From: Undaria pinnatifida
Lineage: Eukaryota; Sar; Phaeophyceae; Laminariales; Alariaceae
Direction: 5' to 3'
Assembly (NCBI GenBank): GCA_012845835.1
Contig: JABAKD010000030.1
Location: forward strand, 10,267,805 to 10,331,804
DNA: 64,000 nucleotides
Shown: one piece after another, positions 12,801-22,904 of the stretch
How positions within the stretch are numbered: the first letter of the stretch is position 1
How the letters are laid out: every line of letters starts with the position of its first letter
Program-made: the position numbers and the translations under genes
Notes under the pieces: generated by a model
What the model was told of the DNA's origin: nothing
The model's input: only the letters and a program-made list of their open reading frames with translations
Databases searched by the model: none

Positions 12801-15800
12801 GAAATGGAAGAAGCAAGGGAAGGGGGCAGTGGGAGAGCTGGTTCCAGAGGAATTCGCGCTGCACTCCCGAAGGATAGGGAGAGCGACAAGGCTGGCGGAG
12901 ATGGGAACATAGCCGTGGGTGATCAAGATAGAAGGAAGGTTGGCGGCGCAGGCATTCATGGGGTACGTGAGATCGAATATGGAATACCCCCTTTGGGTGT
13001 CAAGGATATCGGTAGGGAGGTCAGGAGCGCCGGGCAGATAGCCGGGGCAAGGGACGAGATGGGAGGGGGGGGGCGGGGGCGAGGGTAGAATAGCGTAGGC
13101 GCGGGCGTAGAACGCGGCTTCCGAATGGGCTTCTGGTTGTTGAGGTTATCTGTCGGGAAGGGGGGCAGGTCAGCCGCGTACAAAAGCCGGGAGAGGGAGC
13201 GGGGGAGGGAGAGGGGGGCAAGGAAAACCGGACGAGGGTGAGCCGTCAGTTTCCACCCCCCCCACCCTCCCCCGCGGGGCGGGGGAACACCATGATATTA
13301 ATGAACACGCATATTTTCGTGAAGAGGAGACCAAAATGTAAGAATGTCGGAACAGTCTGGAGTTTGGCGGAACGAAGAGGAAATATCGGAGAACCGGGTA
13401 GCATAGGGGGGGGGGGGTGGTTCCAGGGGAAGGAATAGCGGAAAAAAGGAGGACCTCAGCAGCAACAACGTAGCACACCAGCAGCACACCAGCAGCGAGT
13501 ATCGGACACAACAATCGGTAGAGGAAGAAGGGAGTAGCGCCCACGCAGCAGCGACAGCAGCAGCAGTAGCAGTAGGGAGAACACGTCGGCAGGAGCATAG
13601 GGGTAGAGAGGTGGCACGGGGAGACACCAATCGCAATCTCCCACCCTCCCACCCGATTGCTTCACGAGCAGGAGGGCTAAAGCGGAGGGAGGGGGAGGGG
13701 GGGCGAGAGGAGGGAAGGAAGGAAGGGCAGGGATTGATTCCTTCATCTTCCGGTGTGTGCGTGCCTTCGCGGGGGGGGGGCTTCTGGTTGTTGAGGTTAT
13801 CTGTCGGGAAGGGGGGCAGGTCAGCCGCGTACAATAGCCGGGAGAGGGAGCGGGGGAGGGAGAGGGGGGCAAGGAAAACCGGACGAGGGTGAGCCGTCAG
13901 TTTCCACCCCCCCCACCCTCCTCCGCGGGGCGGGGGAACACCATGATATTAATGAACACGCATATTTTCGTGAAGAGGAGACCAAAAGGCGCGATCGGAG
14001 TATCCCACACAGCTTGCAAAGATGAGTTTCGACGAAATCATCGATCTCACAGCTGTGCATTTTCATTGCTTTCTTTGTTTACAGCAGTATACCACTGACA
14101 TGATATAACCAGGTCTCGCAAACAAGCAGCTGCATACATAGTAGAAACGCCAATGCAGAAGTGTGGTTGTACTTGGTACAACGGTTGAAGATCGCGCGCA
14201 CTCACCCTGTAAGGTTGGCCTGTCTGCGAGTGCCCAAGGGAGGACCAAATAGCGCGCCATGGCCACAGGAAAAACACGCCATCAAAGGGAGGGGGGGAGA
14301 CAGTGTGAGACGGGGGAGGGGATGAGGGAAGGGGGGGTCATGGCGTCAGTCACTGGCGAGCGCATCGCAAGTGAAAGTGGAAGAAACAAAAAAAAGCATG
14401 CCGCGTAAGCAAATACTTTAGGAGGGGCCGAGCACGGAGCTCATTCTAGCCCGCGGTGCGAGCACGAGCACGTAGATTGTATATAGGGTGCCCACGGGCT
14501 TTCCTTCTTAGCCTCCCGTGCATTCAACCAATGAATGCTTCCTCCCTTTGCGACCTCCAGATCGCGACAAGATCGCTGACAGTGCTGTACCAATTTGAGC
14601 CCAAACAAAATCGAAGGTCGTGCACGAGACTTCGGGGTGGGCGGGTGGGTGCGTCTTGGATGCGTCTTAGATCGAGCCTAACCCTAACCCTAACCCAATC
14701 AGACTCAAAAAATCAACCAACGCAGGGAGAATCCCCTTTCGTCTCGTACGCAGTGTCCCTCAACCAATCGTCTCAAACAACACATACCTGATATAGTCGT
14801 ACGCTCTCGTGCTGCCTAGATCTGCGTTAAGCATTCAGGATTCAGAGCCTCGCTACAGGCTTCATCGGCTTGATTGGCACCGCCTACCTCACAATGACAC
14901 CGTTTTTTTGTTGCCATGAATCATACGGCAAAAAAAAAAAAAAAAAAAAACTCCTCTTCATCGCGGGTTGCGCTCAGGCTTCCACTACATATTTTTCAAT
15001 ATCCTGCCTGTTCGTCGGCTCGATTTCTCATCCTGTCTGTCCGCCGGCGTATCATTTACTGCGAGAGCGGACACTGACACTTCCGCCTCCCACAACGCCA
15101 GGACCTCGTAAGGCAGCGGAAGAACCGCCCGCATTGAGGGACTTGTTTGTTTCGTGGCAAGTCGTCTCGAGTTCGCCGCGGTCGCCGGACTGCTGTGTTT
15201 TCGGTAGTGATGCTATTGTGCATCTCGGATGCGGCGGGACTTCGTTATTTTTTTGGCTTCGAAAGCACACACCCACATACCATAGTGTGTCTTACCTACC
15301 CCAACCCTAACCCTAACCCATAGGAAATGCTTGCCCCGGTCGAAGTGCCCCTTAATGGCATCAGTGGGGTAAAATGGTTAACAATGCCAAATAATGATGT
15401 GTATCACTGACGCCCTACGGCATGTATAAGAACTCTCCTGTTTCACTTTCATCTCTAGACTACTACTCTGCCGTGCCTATGTACGACATATGTACCTATC
15501 AACAGACCGAGGCCGCGCTGTGATATCGTCCTTTCATTTCTGCAACATTCTACCGATGATACTCAATATTCCTGCCTACCGGTGCACTCCTGTACTGGTA
15601 TGTTAGCAGGAGTTGCTGTAGAGGCATTCCCGGCCGAGTACTCGTGGCCAACGAGTACTCGCAAAGCTCGGATGGAAATACCCCGGATACTCGCTATTAA
15701 TAGTATTCTCGGCTACTTAAGCGAGTACCCGGGTACTCGCCCAACAGCTGGGTACCCGCTGGTTCCCGGCACCGTTTCGACCTTGTTTGGTCCAGTAAAA

Positions 15801-18800
15801 CTTGCAACGAACAGAGGGTTCGTAACGCAACAGGTAACGGGTACCACATTCGACCGGATTGTCACAATGGTAATCAAGTAATCAAGAGGAGCAGTGTATA
15901 AATAGTCCAAACATCTAAGAGCAGTGGTGCGCTTTGATACCTGTAACTGGTCCATTAAGTGATGACGCGGTGATGGAAACCAAGGTGGCACCGCAAAGGG
16001 TGCTCAATCTACATTGTGGGTAGACAGTAAGTGACGCCATGATCATTAACAGTAGGAGCCTGTGCCGTTACCTGAGCGGAGAGTGTTGATACATTGAAAT
16101 TCATTGCACAGATTTGGGAGACGGGCCAAGGAAGCGCTGTCCCTGCCCGTATGCATGAAAGTGTACACATATGGGCACCATCGGGGAGAGGCGACGCGAA
16201 AGTAGGCCAGGGGTATCATCGTGTGAGCGGCAACACGACTCCAAATTCATGGAGAAGCTGAGTTAGAGAGGTGAGGCGCACCCTGGGCGTGACCCTCGTT
16301 AAAATGCGGGTTCGTTTAGCGGGTGCGCTTGTTTTCCAACGACATGTGGAGACCCACCGTCGAAGAAATCAAAACCGTACAGGCGCAGGCAATTCCCGCA
16401 CTACCCAGGTCAAAAGGAAGAGCAATTCGAGCTGTCGATTCCTGGGTGGCTATGTCAACTTTTCGGCCAAACCTTACCGGGTTCGGGCTAAGAAGGCCGG
16501 CAAGTCCAAGGTGCGGCTTCGCCTGAGGGGTGAGGTCAAATTAAGTCGGCGTTTTGCGGATGGACAAAAACTGGTACGAGTATACGAACCAAAGAGTGTG
16601 ATGAATTTAAGCGCTTGATACCCGGATCTCCAAGAGGATTTGAAATGAGTTAATACATAGTAACACGTGATATTCGAACAGACTTGGAGGTACACGTGCT
16701 CCGTTCCACGTATGTTTGTTCGTGTGTTCCAAGCAGGCGAATCAGCCACACCAGTTACGCCACACGATAGGAGAGAGCGAGCTGAATGCGCCACGCCGTG
16801 ATTCGAGTAAATAACGGGCATCCTGCTTGTTGAGATTTTGAACGCAATATCTTCCAGGGGACGCGATTGACGGGGCGATTAATTGCCCCCCCCCGGGTTT
16901 CTACGGTGCAAGATCGGGTACCCGGGTACCAGCGAGTGCTGGGATTTTGACAATATAAGGGACACACCGAATTATTACTCATATCGCCCGGCAGAGCTTT
17001 TGAAACGTGATTCGTGGAGATTGCACGAACCGATATACTGCCCAAAAGGAAGTGATATGCAGGATGAATAGTTGCCCGGTATGCACGGGTGAAACAGCGA
17101 GTACCCTGGGTACTCGATACTCGCGAGTACGCGAGTACCCGGCGGCCCAAACACTCGTCGAGTATTAAGTGATACTGGTGCCCGTGACGAGTATTTGCGA
17201 GACATGGTAAAAATACACGCGAATACTCGGCACTGCGACGAAAAGTAGGGTAAGATTGATATACGTACAAGCTGGGCCGGCCAAGAAACCCATAATCCGT
17301 CAGTCGGGCATATCTTCTGAACGACAGCGACCCACTGCAAACTGAGCATATCCTCGTAATCAGCCAGATGCGGTGGTCATTTTAAGCCCTCCAGCTTGAG
17401 AATTTGCCAAGTTGGTGCCGAAAAAAGTGTTTGCCACTCACGTCTCCCAGTGTGAGCATTTTTTTCATGATTTTTTTGTGTTGCTTTGTCCAAAATTGCT
17501 CGAAATACAACGTGGATGGAATTGGCTCAATTTTGCTGGGCATGTACATCTTGGGACGAGGAGTAGGGACATATGCGTTTCATTTCATGGGTCACTTTCG
17601 TTCGAAAGTTATGAATGAATCCCTGAAATATACGAGTGTATATTTGTATGCAGCGGCACTTCCGTGGAAACTTGGCCATGCACCTCTCATTTTTTCGAGT
17701 TCGGACCTGAAATTTTGACACGTGATTTGGACCAAGGTCGCCAAAACGGTACTTGGCAAACTCGGAAAAAAAAAAAAATGGCCGACATATGGCCGGCCAA
17801 AAGCTTTCCAAAATCATGAAATTAGTGAAAAGTCAACGGATTTTTTTTTTTTCTTTAGTTCGCCAACTACTGTTTTGGGGACCTTGGTCCAAATCACGTG
17901 TCCAAATTTCAGGTCCGAACTCGAAAAAATGAGCGCTGCACAGCGATATTGGCTTATTTTGAGCGTCTTGGCCGGTCCAGCTGTAGTGCATGGGTGAATT
18001 TGACGAATCACAGACCGAATTTCGGCCAATATATGGAATGCAAGCACGACTGAAAATCGAGCTTCATTGTGCATTTGATATAGTACATCTTTGTATGATT
18101 GGCCAACGGGAAAAGACATCCCGCTGGACCTGGCCGGACCAACATACCTCCTGGTTGTTGTTGTTGTTGTTGTTGCTGTTGTTGTTATTGTTCTCACATT
18201 AACTCGCATAATCAAGTCCGTGGTCACAGACCAGGCTCCAGTCACTGGAGCTGAGGAATACCCCACGGAAAAACACAAACAACCCAAGGTGGTACACGCA
18301 TACATGCCTCCACCAGAAACATATAGAAGTGAAATCGGGAGTCAGTCTACGATGTGCCAGGCCCATACCGGTGCATACGTCTCATTACTCACGCCTGGAG
18401 AAACCGACTATACCGCTTGCCACCCAAGAAAGACTAACACGTACTGAGTATATAATACCAGGTACACGTAGTATCTATCACTACGCATACGCACGACAGA
18501 CGCAAGTCAATTGGAGAAAGGAAACAAAGAAAATAAAATAAGTTAAAGGAAAGGAAAGAAAGGTGAAGAAAGCGAAACAAAAAAAAACGACAAAAGGAAA
18601 GGAAAAGACAAGAAAAGCAAGAAAAGACAAGACAAGAAGAGGAAGCAAGGAAAGGAAAAGAGAAGAAAAAAAAAAAGAAAATGTCATAATAGCCTAGGAA
18701 CTGGCTAAAGACGGCATTGGGCTCATGTTCTATGACAGTATGACAGCAGTCCAGGCAGACGAGAGTGAATGCCGTGAAGCCCGCGCGAGCGTCCACGCTT

Positions 18801-20832
18801 GTACCGAACTCGCACGCAATAGACCACAGCACCGAAGTGCAAGCACAGACGACGTGGCATTACCGAGCGCGACAGGCACGCCCATGGAAATGCATTCAGC
18901 AGGCATGCCACACTCACTCGTACTGGTACGTACCGGTACCAAGTACCTAGTAGCAAGCGAAAACATAGACCCGCCGCCGAAGCAGCAGTGCAGCAGTACA
19001 GTATTACAGCCGAGCAGCTTTGATTGACAGCAGCAACGGCAGCAGAAGATGATATTGCGATTCTCGGGGCACACCGATAACGAAACAGCTGCTAGCAGTA
19101 GGACGTACCACGCTCTCTTCAAGAATATTTTGCTGAGCGACCTGTGTACGTGCCGCCTGCATCATCACACTTCCCGGATACCAGGTACTTCACACAGACC
19201 GGTAGGCATGATATGTAGAAGCAGGTACTACTGCTGTTGCAGCTATGTCCAAGCCGGTATGAGTTGCGCTGACCATGCGGTCTTCGAGCGACGGAAGCCA
19301 CATGGTGTCACGGTGCTGCCGTAATATCTAGAAATAATATACATGGCGCGACAAAGGCCAAGGTCACGACGGCTGTGGGTGCTACACACCAACCATAGTG
19401 ACACGACGGTGACACGACGGTGGCAGAAACAGCACCGATGGCGGTAGTGTGAATACTCGGGAATTTGGCAAACCTCAAAGTTGCTGGTGAAAAACATTTA
19501 CGAGAATACGGGCAAACGCGTGCAAAAACAACACAAATGAACAAACGCCGGTTGAAGAAACGAGGCTACCCATTAGAAAAGACAACACAAAACAATCGAT
19601 CGCGACCTTCCTCAAAAACGAATTCCTAAAATTCCAAATGTCTGACGTTCAAAAAAATCACCAAACCAAAGCGCCCACTTGTAAAGGGCGTGAAATGTGC
19701 AATGCGTGCATGCGGACTTCCGTTTGAGAACAAACGAGCAGGCAAAGCCGCTACACACAGATACAGCAGCGAACACAAGCAAGGCACACAGCAGTACACA
19801 GCTGCCCTGAAACAATTAACGACGACAAGGAGGGGAACCGGCATGCCGGATGAAGCTATGCATCAGCCCCAGAGGTTAGACTTCAGGCCTACTCGCAGAA
19901 CGTCATGGTTATACTTCCTGGGTGTGGGTGAAAGGCGGACATGCTGCATAGGTTCATCATAGGTTGACATGTTGACCAGTGTCACCTGATATGATATCTG
20001 GTGAAGGAGTCAGCAACACGCCAACGTGTTTCTTGCTGCTCTGCTGCTGCTTCGTACGATATAGAAACTGGCTGCTGTTGCTGTACGACTTACATGTGGC
20101 AAGCGTATAGTCATAGTCGAAGCCCACCACCTCCACCCGGCTGAGGTCGACAAGGTTGTTGCTGAACACCGCTCGAGAGGGACCCCGCCGGTCGTGCTTG
20201 TCCAACACCGGCGTCGCCGTCGCTGCCGCTGCTTCTACCCCCTGTTCCGGCAGCTGCTCCTGGCACAGTCGGTGGTACCGGTCCAGCAGCACTTGAATTT
20301 CTCTGTTCGAGTGAAACAGACGATCCTCCCCGTTATCTTCCTTCGCGTCCCGAGCTGCTGCGGCAGCAATTTTCGAGGTCACTTTCGGACAGTCAATGCC
20401 GTCGGTAGCAGCAGCAGTGTGATAAGCGCCATTATTAGAAGCATCAGCAGCATCAGCAACAGCAGTGCGGAGAAGAGGAGAATCGCCGTTCAAAGCAGCA
20501 GTCTGCTGCCGTGTTGCGTCCTCCGGCACGGCCGCCGCTGCGCCGCGGTGCTGGTTGTTGTTGCTGTTGTGCTCTCCAACTGAGCCAGGTGCTGCTGTGC
20601 ATAGAAGTCCCGGCCACAGTCTGGCGCGATGCTGTCTGGACGCGAGCTGCTGCTGCTCTATCAGTCCCTTGCCTCCTCGTCTTCGAAGCAGCATGCCGGC
20701 CCTGCTGCCTGCTGACCGAAAGCTGTTCATTTCAAAAGCAGCAGGACCGCTACCGCTGCCAAAACAGGCAGGGTATACCGGTAGGCCGACCCCAGGAGAT
20801 ACTTGAGGTGCTCCGGTCAGGACAAAACGCAT
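759..20832 (-). CDS. 5'-nucleotidase domain-containing protein (NT5DC / HAD superfamily), 6 exons, 3' part off window
   Basis: Exons at 20832-20094, 14223-14206, 4084-3987, 3494-3384, 2048-1891 and 845-759 join in one continuous frame. The protein has a low-complexity N-terminal region, then the HAD motif I GFDYDYTLAT (about residues 237-246), where the first Asp is the expected nucleophile. After it come the family blocks LIYDLAKRHLVEEL, VYRGRTPLSHAEIE, LNDRFCLAEACLLADVVQ and VEDVLAAVKHVHVSGLMHEK. Order and spacing match the NT5DC / plant 5'-nucleotidase family, whose members are predicted to dephosphorylate purine nucleoside monophosphates. The later HAD motifs (the LTNS and GDH blocks) should lie left of base 1. 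Start: the ATG at 20832 is used; Met35 (MNSFRSAGSR) begins an Arg-rich stretch that could be an organelle presequence. Introns are 18% to nearly 100% repeats; intron 1 is 5.9 kb and intron 2 is 10.1 kb. Family assignment is firm; substrate and location are inferred. Confidence 0.9.
846..1890 (-). other. NT5DC intron 5
   Basis: No coding signal. From about 990 to 1420 there are degenerate repeats of an actgagcagtctagtagg-like unit (for example near 1018-1048 and 1125-1145). The rest is unremarkable. Confidence 0.6.
1891..2048 (-). CDS. NT5DC gene exon 5
   Basis: Acceptor actgcggacag/GCGGAG in phase 0, donor CACCCCAG/gtataa in phase 2. The exon codes AEYGSYPVMVSPEYRKTV then LKPLNDRFCLAEACLLADVV and QHLQAEAGHKAFHP. 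The EACLLADVVQ segment is a hallmark of the plant-type 5'-nucleotidase domain family. Confidence 0.93.
2049..3383 (-). other. NT5DC intron 4
   Basis: It holds a CCA/CAC-rich stretch at about 2115-2250 and the foldback element at 2934-3196. Nothing coding was recognised between 2250 and 2930. Confidence 0.6.
2934..3196. mobile_element. Small foldback (MITE-like) element
   Basis: The left arm 2934-3012 (starting gagcaaaatggggt) and right arm 3123-3196 (ending accccattttgttc) are reverse complements over about 75 bases with few mismatches, around a ~110-base spacer. It has no coding capacity. No clean target-site duplication could be fixed by eye. A second partial aaaatggggt tract at 2908 suggests nesting or a decayed copy. 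Confidence 0.75.
3384..3494 (-). CDS. NT5DC gene exon 4
   Basis: Acceptor gtgtggtcag/GGT, donor ATAGAG/gtgcgg (weak but in phase 0). Thirty-seven codons: GLTVDMDKGLLCKLSYINRI then NVPVYRGRTPLSHAEIE. It corresponds to the family block GLxYDxxxGxLxKID...VYRGRxPLSxEEV. Confidence 0.92.
3495..3986 (-). other. NT5DC intron 3
   Basis: 492 bases without a recognisable feature apart from short runs. Confidence 0.6.
3987..4084 (-). CDS. NT5DC gene exon 3
   Basis: The acceptor is a long pyrimidine tract ending gcgtgcag; the donor is ATTATG/gtgagt. The exon is 98 bases: two bases finish a codon, then 32 codons in phase 0. It codes LIYDLAKRHLVEELKYPPG followed by LIDMEYDKEFAIM, matching the family segment between HAD motif I and the GLxxDxxxGxLxKxD block. 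Confidence 0.93.
4085..7784 (-). other. NT5DC intron 2, left part
   Basis: No exon was recognised. It contains A-rich low complexity at about 5430-5530, a dispersed repeat at 6065-6532, and short CTA/TAC-type microsatellite at about 7400-7500. Confidence 0.55.
6065..6532 (+). repeat. Dispersed repeat B, copy 1, with internal 160-base tandem duplication
   Basis: It begins tgtaagaatgtcggaacagt and ends agacaccaatcgcaatct. The same block occurs at 13336-13640. Here the section starting cagcacaccagcagcgag is present twice in tandem (6211 and 6371, period 160). It includes a poly-G run and AGC-rich sequence, and no stable gene was recognised. Confidence 0.85.
7785..11625 (+). repeat. G-rich minisatellite array of hairpin-forming units
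   Basis: Dozens of 33-40-base units share the core gcggcaacggggcc, each flanked by complementary arms (for example GTGTGCGGC at 8332 with GCCGCACAC at 8347). Unit types alternate: ones ending gtacacgaccttgtc, ttcacgacctggtc, or gcgcaagaaaggggg. They form higher-order periods of about 70-113 bases that are most uniform between 8860 and 10060 and degenerate at both ends. All + frames stay open for hundreds of codons because the unit lacks stops, so the long open frames are artefacts. The array lies in NT5DC intron 2; the gene's RNA strand is the C-rich one. Confidence 0.95.
11640..13075 (+). pseudogene. Tyrosine-recombinase (DIRS/Crypton-type) gene remnant
   Basis: Reading across frameshifts gives the order of a tyrosine recombinase. 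First is a CPYC-containing N-terminal stretch (11625-12150). Then come the segments RPLTWEMIRVLEESIGAWGV and LTYQLLLKASELFAEEEER (12297-12440), and VRFKG...KGDQGRQGAVAVRTK (12538-12602). The catalytic-type box EFALHSRRIGRATRLAEMG (12851-12907) follows. A final AFMGYVRSNMEYPLWVSRI (near 12952-13010) has a Tyr in the expected place. Frame changes fall mainly at poly-G runs, and a TAG follows the box at 12911. The gene is dead in this copy. DIRS/Ngaro versus Crypton cannot be decided; no reverse transcriptase was seen. Confidence 0.75.
13127..13335 (+). repeat. Direct repeat A, copy 1
   Basis: About 209 bases from cttctggttgttgaggttat to gaagaggagaccaaaa. It is nearly identical to 13777-13986 and lies just downstream of the tyrosine-recombinase remnant. 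It may be that element's terminal or downstream repeat. Confidence 0.85.
13336..13640 (+). repeat. Dispersed repeat B, copy 2
   Basis: About 305 bases nearly identical to 6065-6532 without its tandem duplication. It directly follows repeat A (13127-13335), as if inserted at the end of that repeat. Confidence 0.85.
13777..13986 (+). repeat. Direct repeat A, copy 2
   Basis: Second copy of the 209-base repeat, differing by a few bases. It is followed at 13988 by an inverted fragment of the CATCTTTGCAAGCTG repeat family rather than by repeat B. Confidence 0.85.
13987..14205 (-). other. NT5DC intron 2, right end, with an inverted CATCTTTGCAAGCTG repeat fragment
   Basis: 13996-14066 is an inverted fragment of the dispersed family described at 21829-22056. 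It lies only 140 bases downstream of the microexon donor. Confidence 0.7.
14206..14223 (-). CDS. NT5DC gene exon 2, an 18-base microexon
   Basis: The minus strand reads cactcgcag / ACAGGCCAACCTTACAGG / gtgagt, with a pyrimidine-rich tract before the AG and a consensus donor after it. Exon 1 leaves one base (T) and exon 3 begins by supplying two (TT). The 18 bases (2+15+1) therefore fit phase exactly and code Y-RPTLQ-V between DYTLAT and LIYDLAK. This restores the Y-x6-LI spacing seen in NT5DC proteins; joining exon 1 directly to exon 3 keeps frame but drops six residues. It lies 5.9 kb from exon 1 and 10.1 kb from exon 3. Confidence 0.82.
14677..14696 (+). repeat. Interstitial telomere-like tract (CCTAACCC)
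   Basis: Three consecutive CCCTAA units, the TTAGGG-type telomere repeat on the minus strand. A second tract lies 620 bases away. Confidence 0.8.
15303..15319 (+). repeat. Interstitial telomere-like tract
   Basis: ccaaccctaaccctaaccca: two perfect CCCTAA units plus a variant, in the same orientation as the tract at 14677. Confidence 0.75.
17683..17935. repeat. Inverted repeat / foldback
   Basis: Arms 17683-17762 and 17857-17935 (including ttcggacctgaaatttt and the CACGTG core) are reverse complements over about 79 bases with few mismatches, around a 94-base spacer with A and T runs. It is probably a small MITE-like element. Confidence 0.8.
18153..18517 (-). repeat. (CAA)n-tailed dispersed repeat, copy 2 (inverted)
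   Basis: The minus-strand copy of 25-388, with its (CAA)n tail read as (TTG)n at about 18153-18190. Both copies are in introns of the NT5DC gene, in opposite orientation. Confidence 0.75.
18518..20093 (-). other. NT5DC intron 1, right part
   Basis: A GAAA/AAGG-rich purine tract at 18520-18690, otherwise no recognised feature up to the exon 1 donor. Confidence 0.55.
20094..20832 (-). CDS. NT5DC gene exon 1 (start codon, HAD motif I)
   Basis: The exon codes 246 residues plus one base. It ends TTGCCACAT followed by the strong donor gtaagt (donor GT at 20093-20092). The first ~200 residues are low complexity (Ala, Gln, Asn rich, with Arg clusters) and look poorly conserved. The last ~30 (VFSNNLVDLSRVEVVGFDYDY) are the conserved entry into the HAD domain. 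The upstream boundary is uncertain: a shorter protein could start at Met35, and an upstream non-coding exon cannot be excluded. Confidence 0.88.
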
Positions 20833-21828
20833 CGATATCTACTGCGGTACGGTGAATGGCCCAGCTGCAAGGGCGAAGCACTCTTGCCAAGTACGAAGGA
20901 GTGCGCTACGGACGCATGATTCTCTCCTCTCGGCTAGAGCTCTCTCGTCCTCAAGCGTCACGGAAAGTTAGCAACGTGTCAACCATTGCGTCGACAAAGT
21001 TTTTCGAAAATGGGGAGTTCCATCAGTAAGGCTGTTAAAAGAAGGGGGTGCGGGACCTGTTTCAAGGCATGTGATGATGAGAAGTGAGATGACCTGACAA
21101 TGATTGTGTGCAATGTAATGGTATGATGGGTAGGAGGAGCTGTGACATGATTGTGCGCAATGTGATGGTATGATGGGTAGGAGCTGTGACATGATTGTGT
21201 GCAATGTGATGGTATGATGGGTAGGAGCTGGGAGACAGGAGCGCAGAGCCCAGAGCGCTCTCAGCCGACAGCAAGCACGTGAGCGGCAAAAATGTATTCG
21301 GCTCCCATCCACACCAACAGGGTGTGATATAGGTTCGAGAGCCGGGCGACGTGTCCGAGCTTCGAGTATACGTCTGCATAAATGGTGGATGCAGGGTACG
21401 CTGCTTCTTCTGCTTTATGTAGAGTCTCTACCTCGGTTGTGAAGATACATGAATGAATGTGAATGAAGAACTCTGTTGTCGCAGGAACCAACCGTGACGG
21501 GGTGCTCACTGTCCGAGACCAAGAAGAGCCCAGATCTGGATCATCAGCAGCGAGCGGCAGCTCGAAACGAAGTTTAAGCCTCTACAACCAACCACACTGC
21601 TACTATTTATACACACACCATTGGGGCAGAGAGGGGACCAGGTAGTATATTAATAATAATAGTGGTTAGCGGTTATATTGCCAAGGATACGACATGCGTG
21701 CGGCATCCTCAACTATTTAAAATCAGATTGCGCAGACCGATCTGAAGATCTGAGATGTGGGAAAAAGACGATTCGAACAAACCCCGGCTTGTTTTACGTC
21801 AACCGATCGGCAACCCCTATTTTATTAT
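20833..21828. other. Upstream region of the NT5DC gene
   Basis: Presumed promoter and 5' untranslated region, with no core motif identified. At about 21100-21235 a 44-53-base unit containing gcaatgtgatggtatgatgg is repeated three times in tandem. Confidence 0.5.
21100..21235 (+). repeat. Three-copy tandem repeat
   Basis: Units contain gatggtatgatgggtaggag followed by ctgtgacatgattgtg. They differ by small insertions and end near 21235. Confidence 0.85.
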
Positions 21829-22885
21829 AAAAAATGAAAATACACTCCTCCAGCTGTGAGATCGAAGATTTCGTCGAAACTCATCTTTGCAAGCTGTGTG
21901 TGATACTCCGATCGCGCGCATTACGAGTTGTGTGTCCTCGTTAAGGATATAGGTCGGCGACTCCCCTTACAACTACAGTGTATGTAGCTATCAGGGTCAA
22001 CAGGGTATTTTAGTCAGTCTGTGCGCTGAAACTATAAAACCCGTTTCTGAGGGGGACAAAATCTGACAGCTAGCTGTGGAGGGAAATGTATCCTTTAATC
22101 AAGTGAATCTTGTAAGTCGAATAACCGGTGAGGGGGGGGGGCGGAGTTTTGAAGGACGTGGGGGCCTGGTTTTGATCAAAAGCGAGCGGGTTTGGAGGGG
22201 CGGGGGGGGGGGGGGGGGGGGGGGGAGGGGGGGGCAATTTGTGCATGTAAGTTATAATCCTTTCGAGGGGATAAATCTGACGGTTTTGGCACCAGTTTAT
22301 TATTGGGGGGGGGGGGGGGGTTGGGGCGGGGGTGGGGCGTGTGGGGCAGCTCAATATGTGCGTGGATTTGCATTATTATAAATAAAAATGAAAATACACT
22401 CCAGCTGTGAGATCGAAGATTTCGTCGAAACTAATCTTTGCAAGCTGTGAGTGATACTCCGATCATTATTATCGGTGTTGTTGTGAGAGCAGTGCAGATT
22501 TCCACCGCCCAATGGAAATCGCCGTTCCAGCGGGCGGGGGATGTTGTGAGGTTTAGTTTGGGTAGGCGTTTGGTTAACCTTTTGCAAGTGGTCAAACGGA
22601 CTAATACCCTCTACCAGGTGATTCCCATCCGGGTCCCAATAAATATGTAAACGGGTTTTATAGTTTCCGCGCACAGACTGACCAACATCACCCTGTTGAC
22701 CCTCGGATAGCTACACCACTGTCTATCTAGTGACTGTACTTCCAAGGGGAGTCGCCGGCCTATATAGTCTATATCCTTAACGAGGACACACACCAGTATA
22801 ATACGCGCGATCGGGTATTACACACAGCTTGCAAAGATGAGTTTCGACAAAATCTTCGATCTCACAGCTGGGGTGTATTTTTTTT
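21829..22885. mobile_element. Foldback element with ~230-base inverted ends
   Basis: The left end 21829-22056 and right end 22648-22885 are reverse complements along most of their length. Shared blocks include cgaaactcatctttgcaagc, gatataggtcggcgactccc and gctatcagggtcaacagggt. The interior has long poly-G runs (22130-22240 and 22304-22320), a second direct copy of the outer motif at 22389-22455, and no gene. Layout fits a non-autonomous TIR element. Confidence 0.82.
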
Positions 22886-22904
22886 TTATATAATATACAA
22901 GGGC

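Larger units (their letters stand above)
14224..17640 (-). other. NT5DC intron 1, left part
   Basis: It holds two telomere-like tracts (14677-14696 and 15303-15319), an A19-type run at about 14931-14950, and a region at 15630-17260 with repeated GAGTACTCG / GGGTACCCG palindromic motifs. A 115-codon open frame at 16271-16618 (+) is rich in Arg and Lys, resembles nothing I recognise and was not called. Confidence 0.5.

Noticed and set aside
16271..16618. 115-codon + frame, Arg/Lys-rich
   Set aside because: No family resemblance, lies in an intron among GAGTACTCG repeats; not enough to call a gene.
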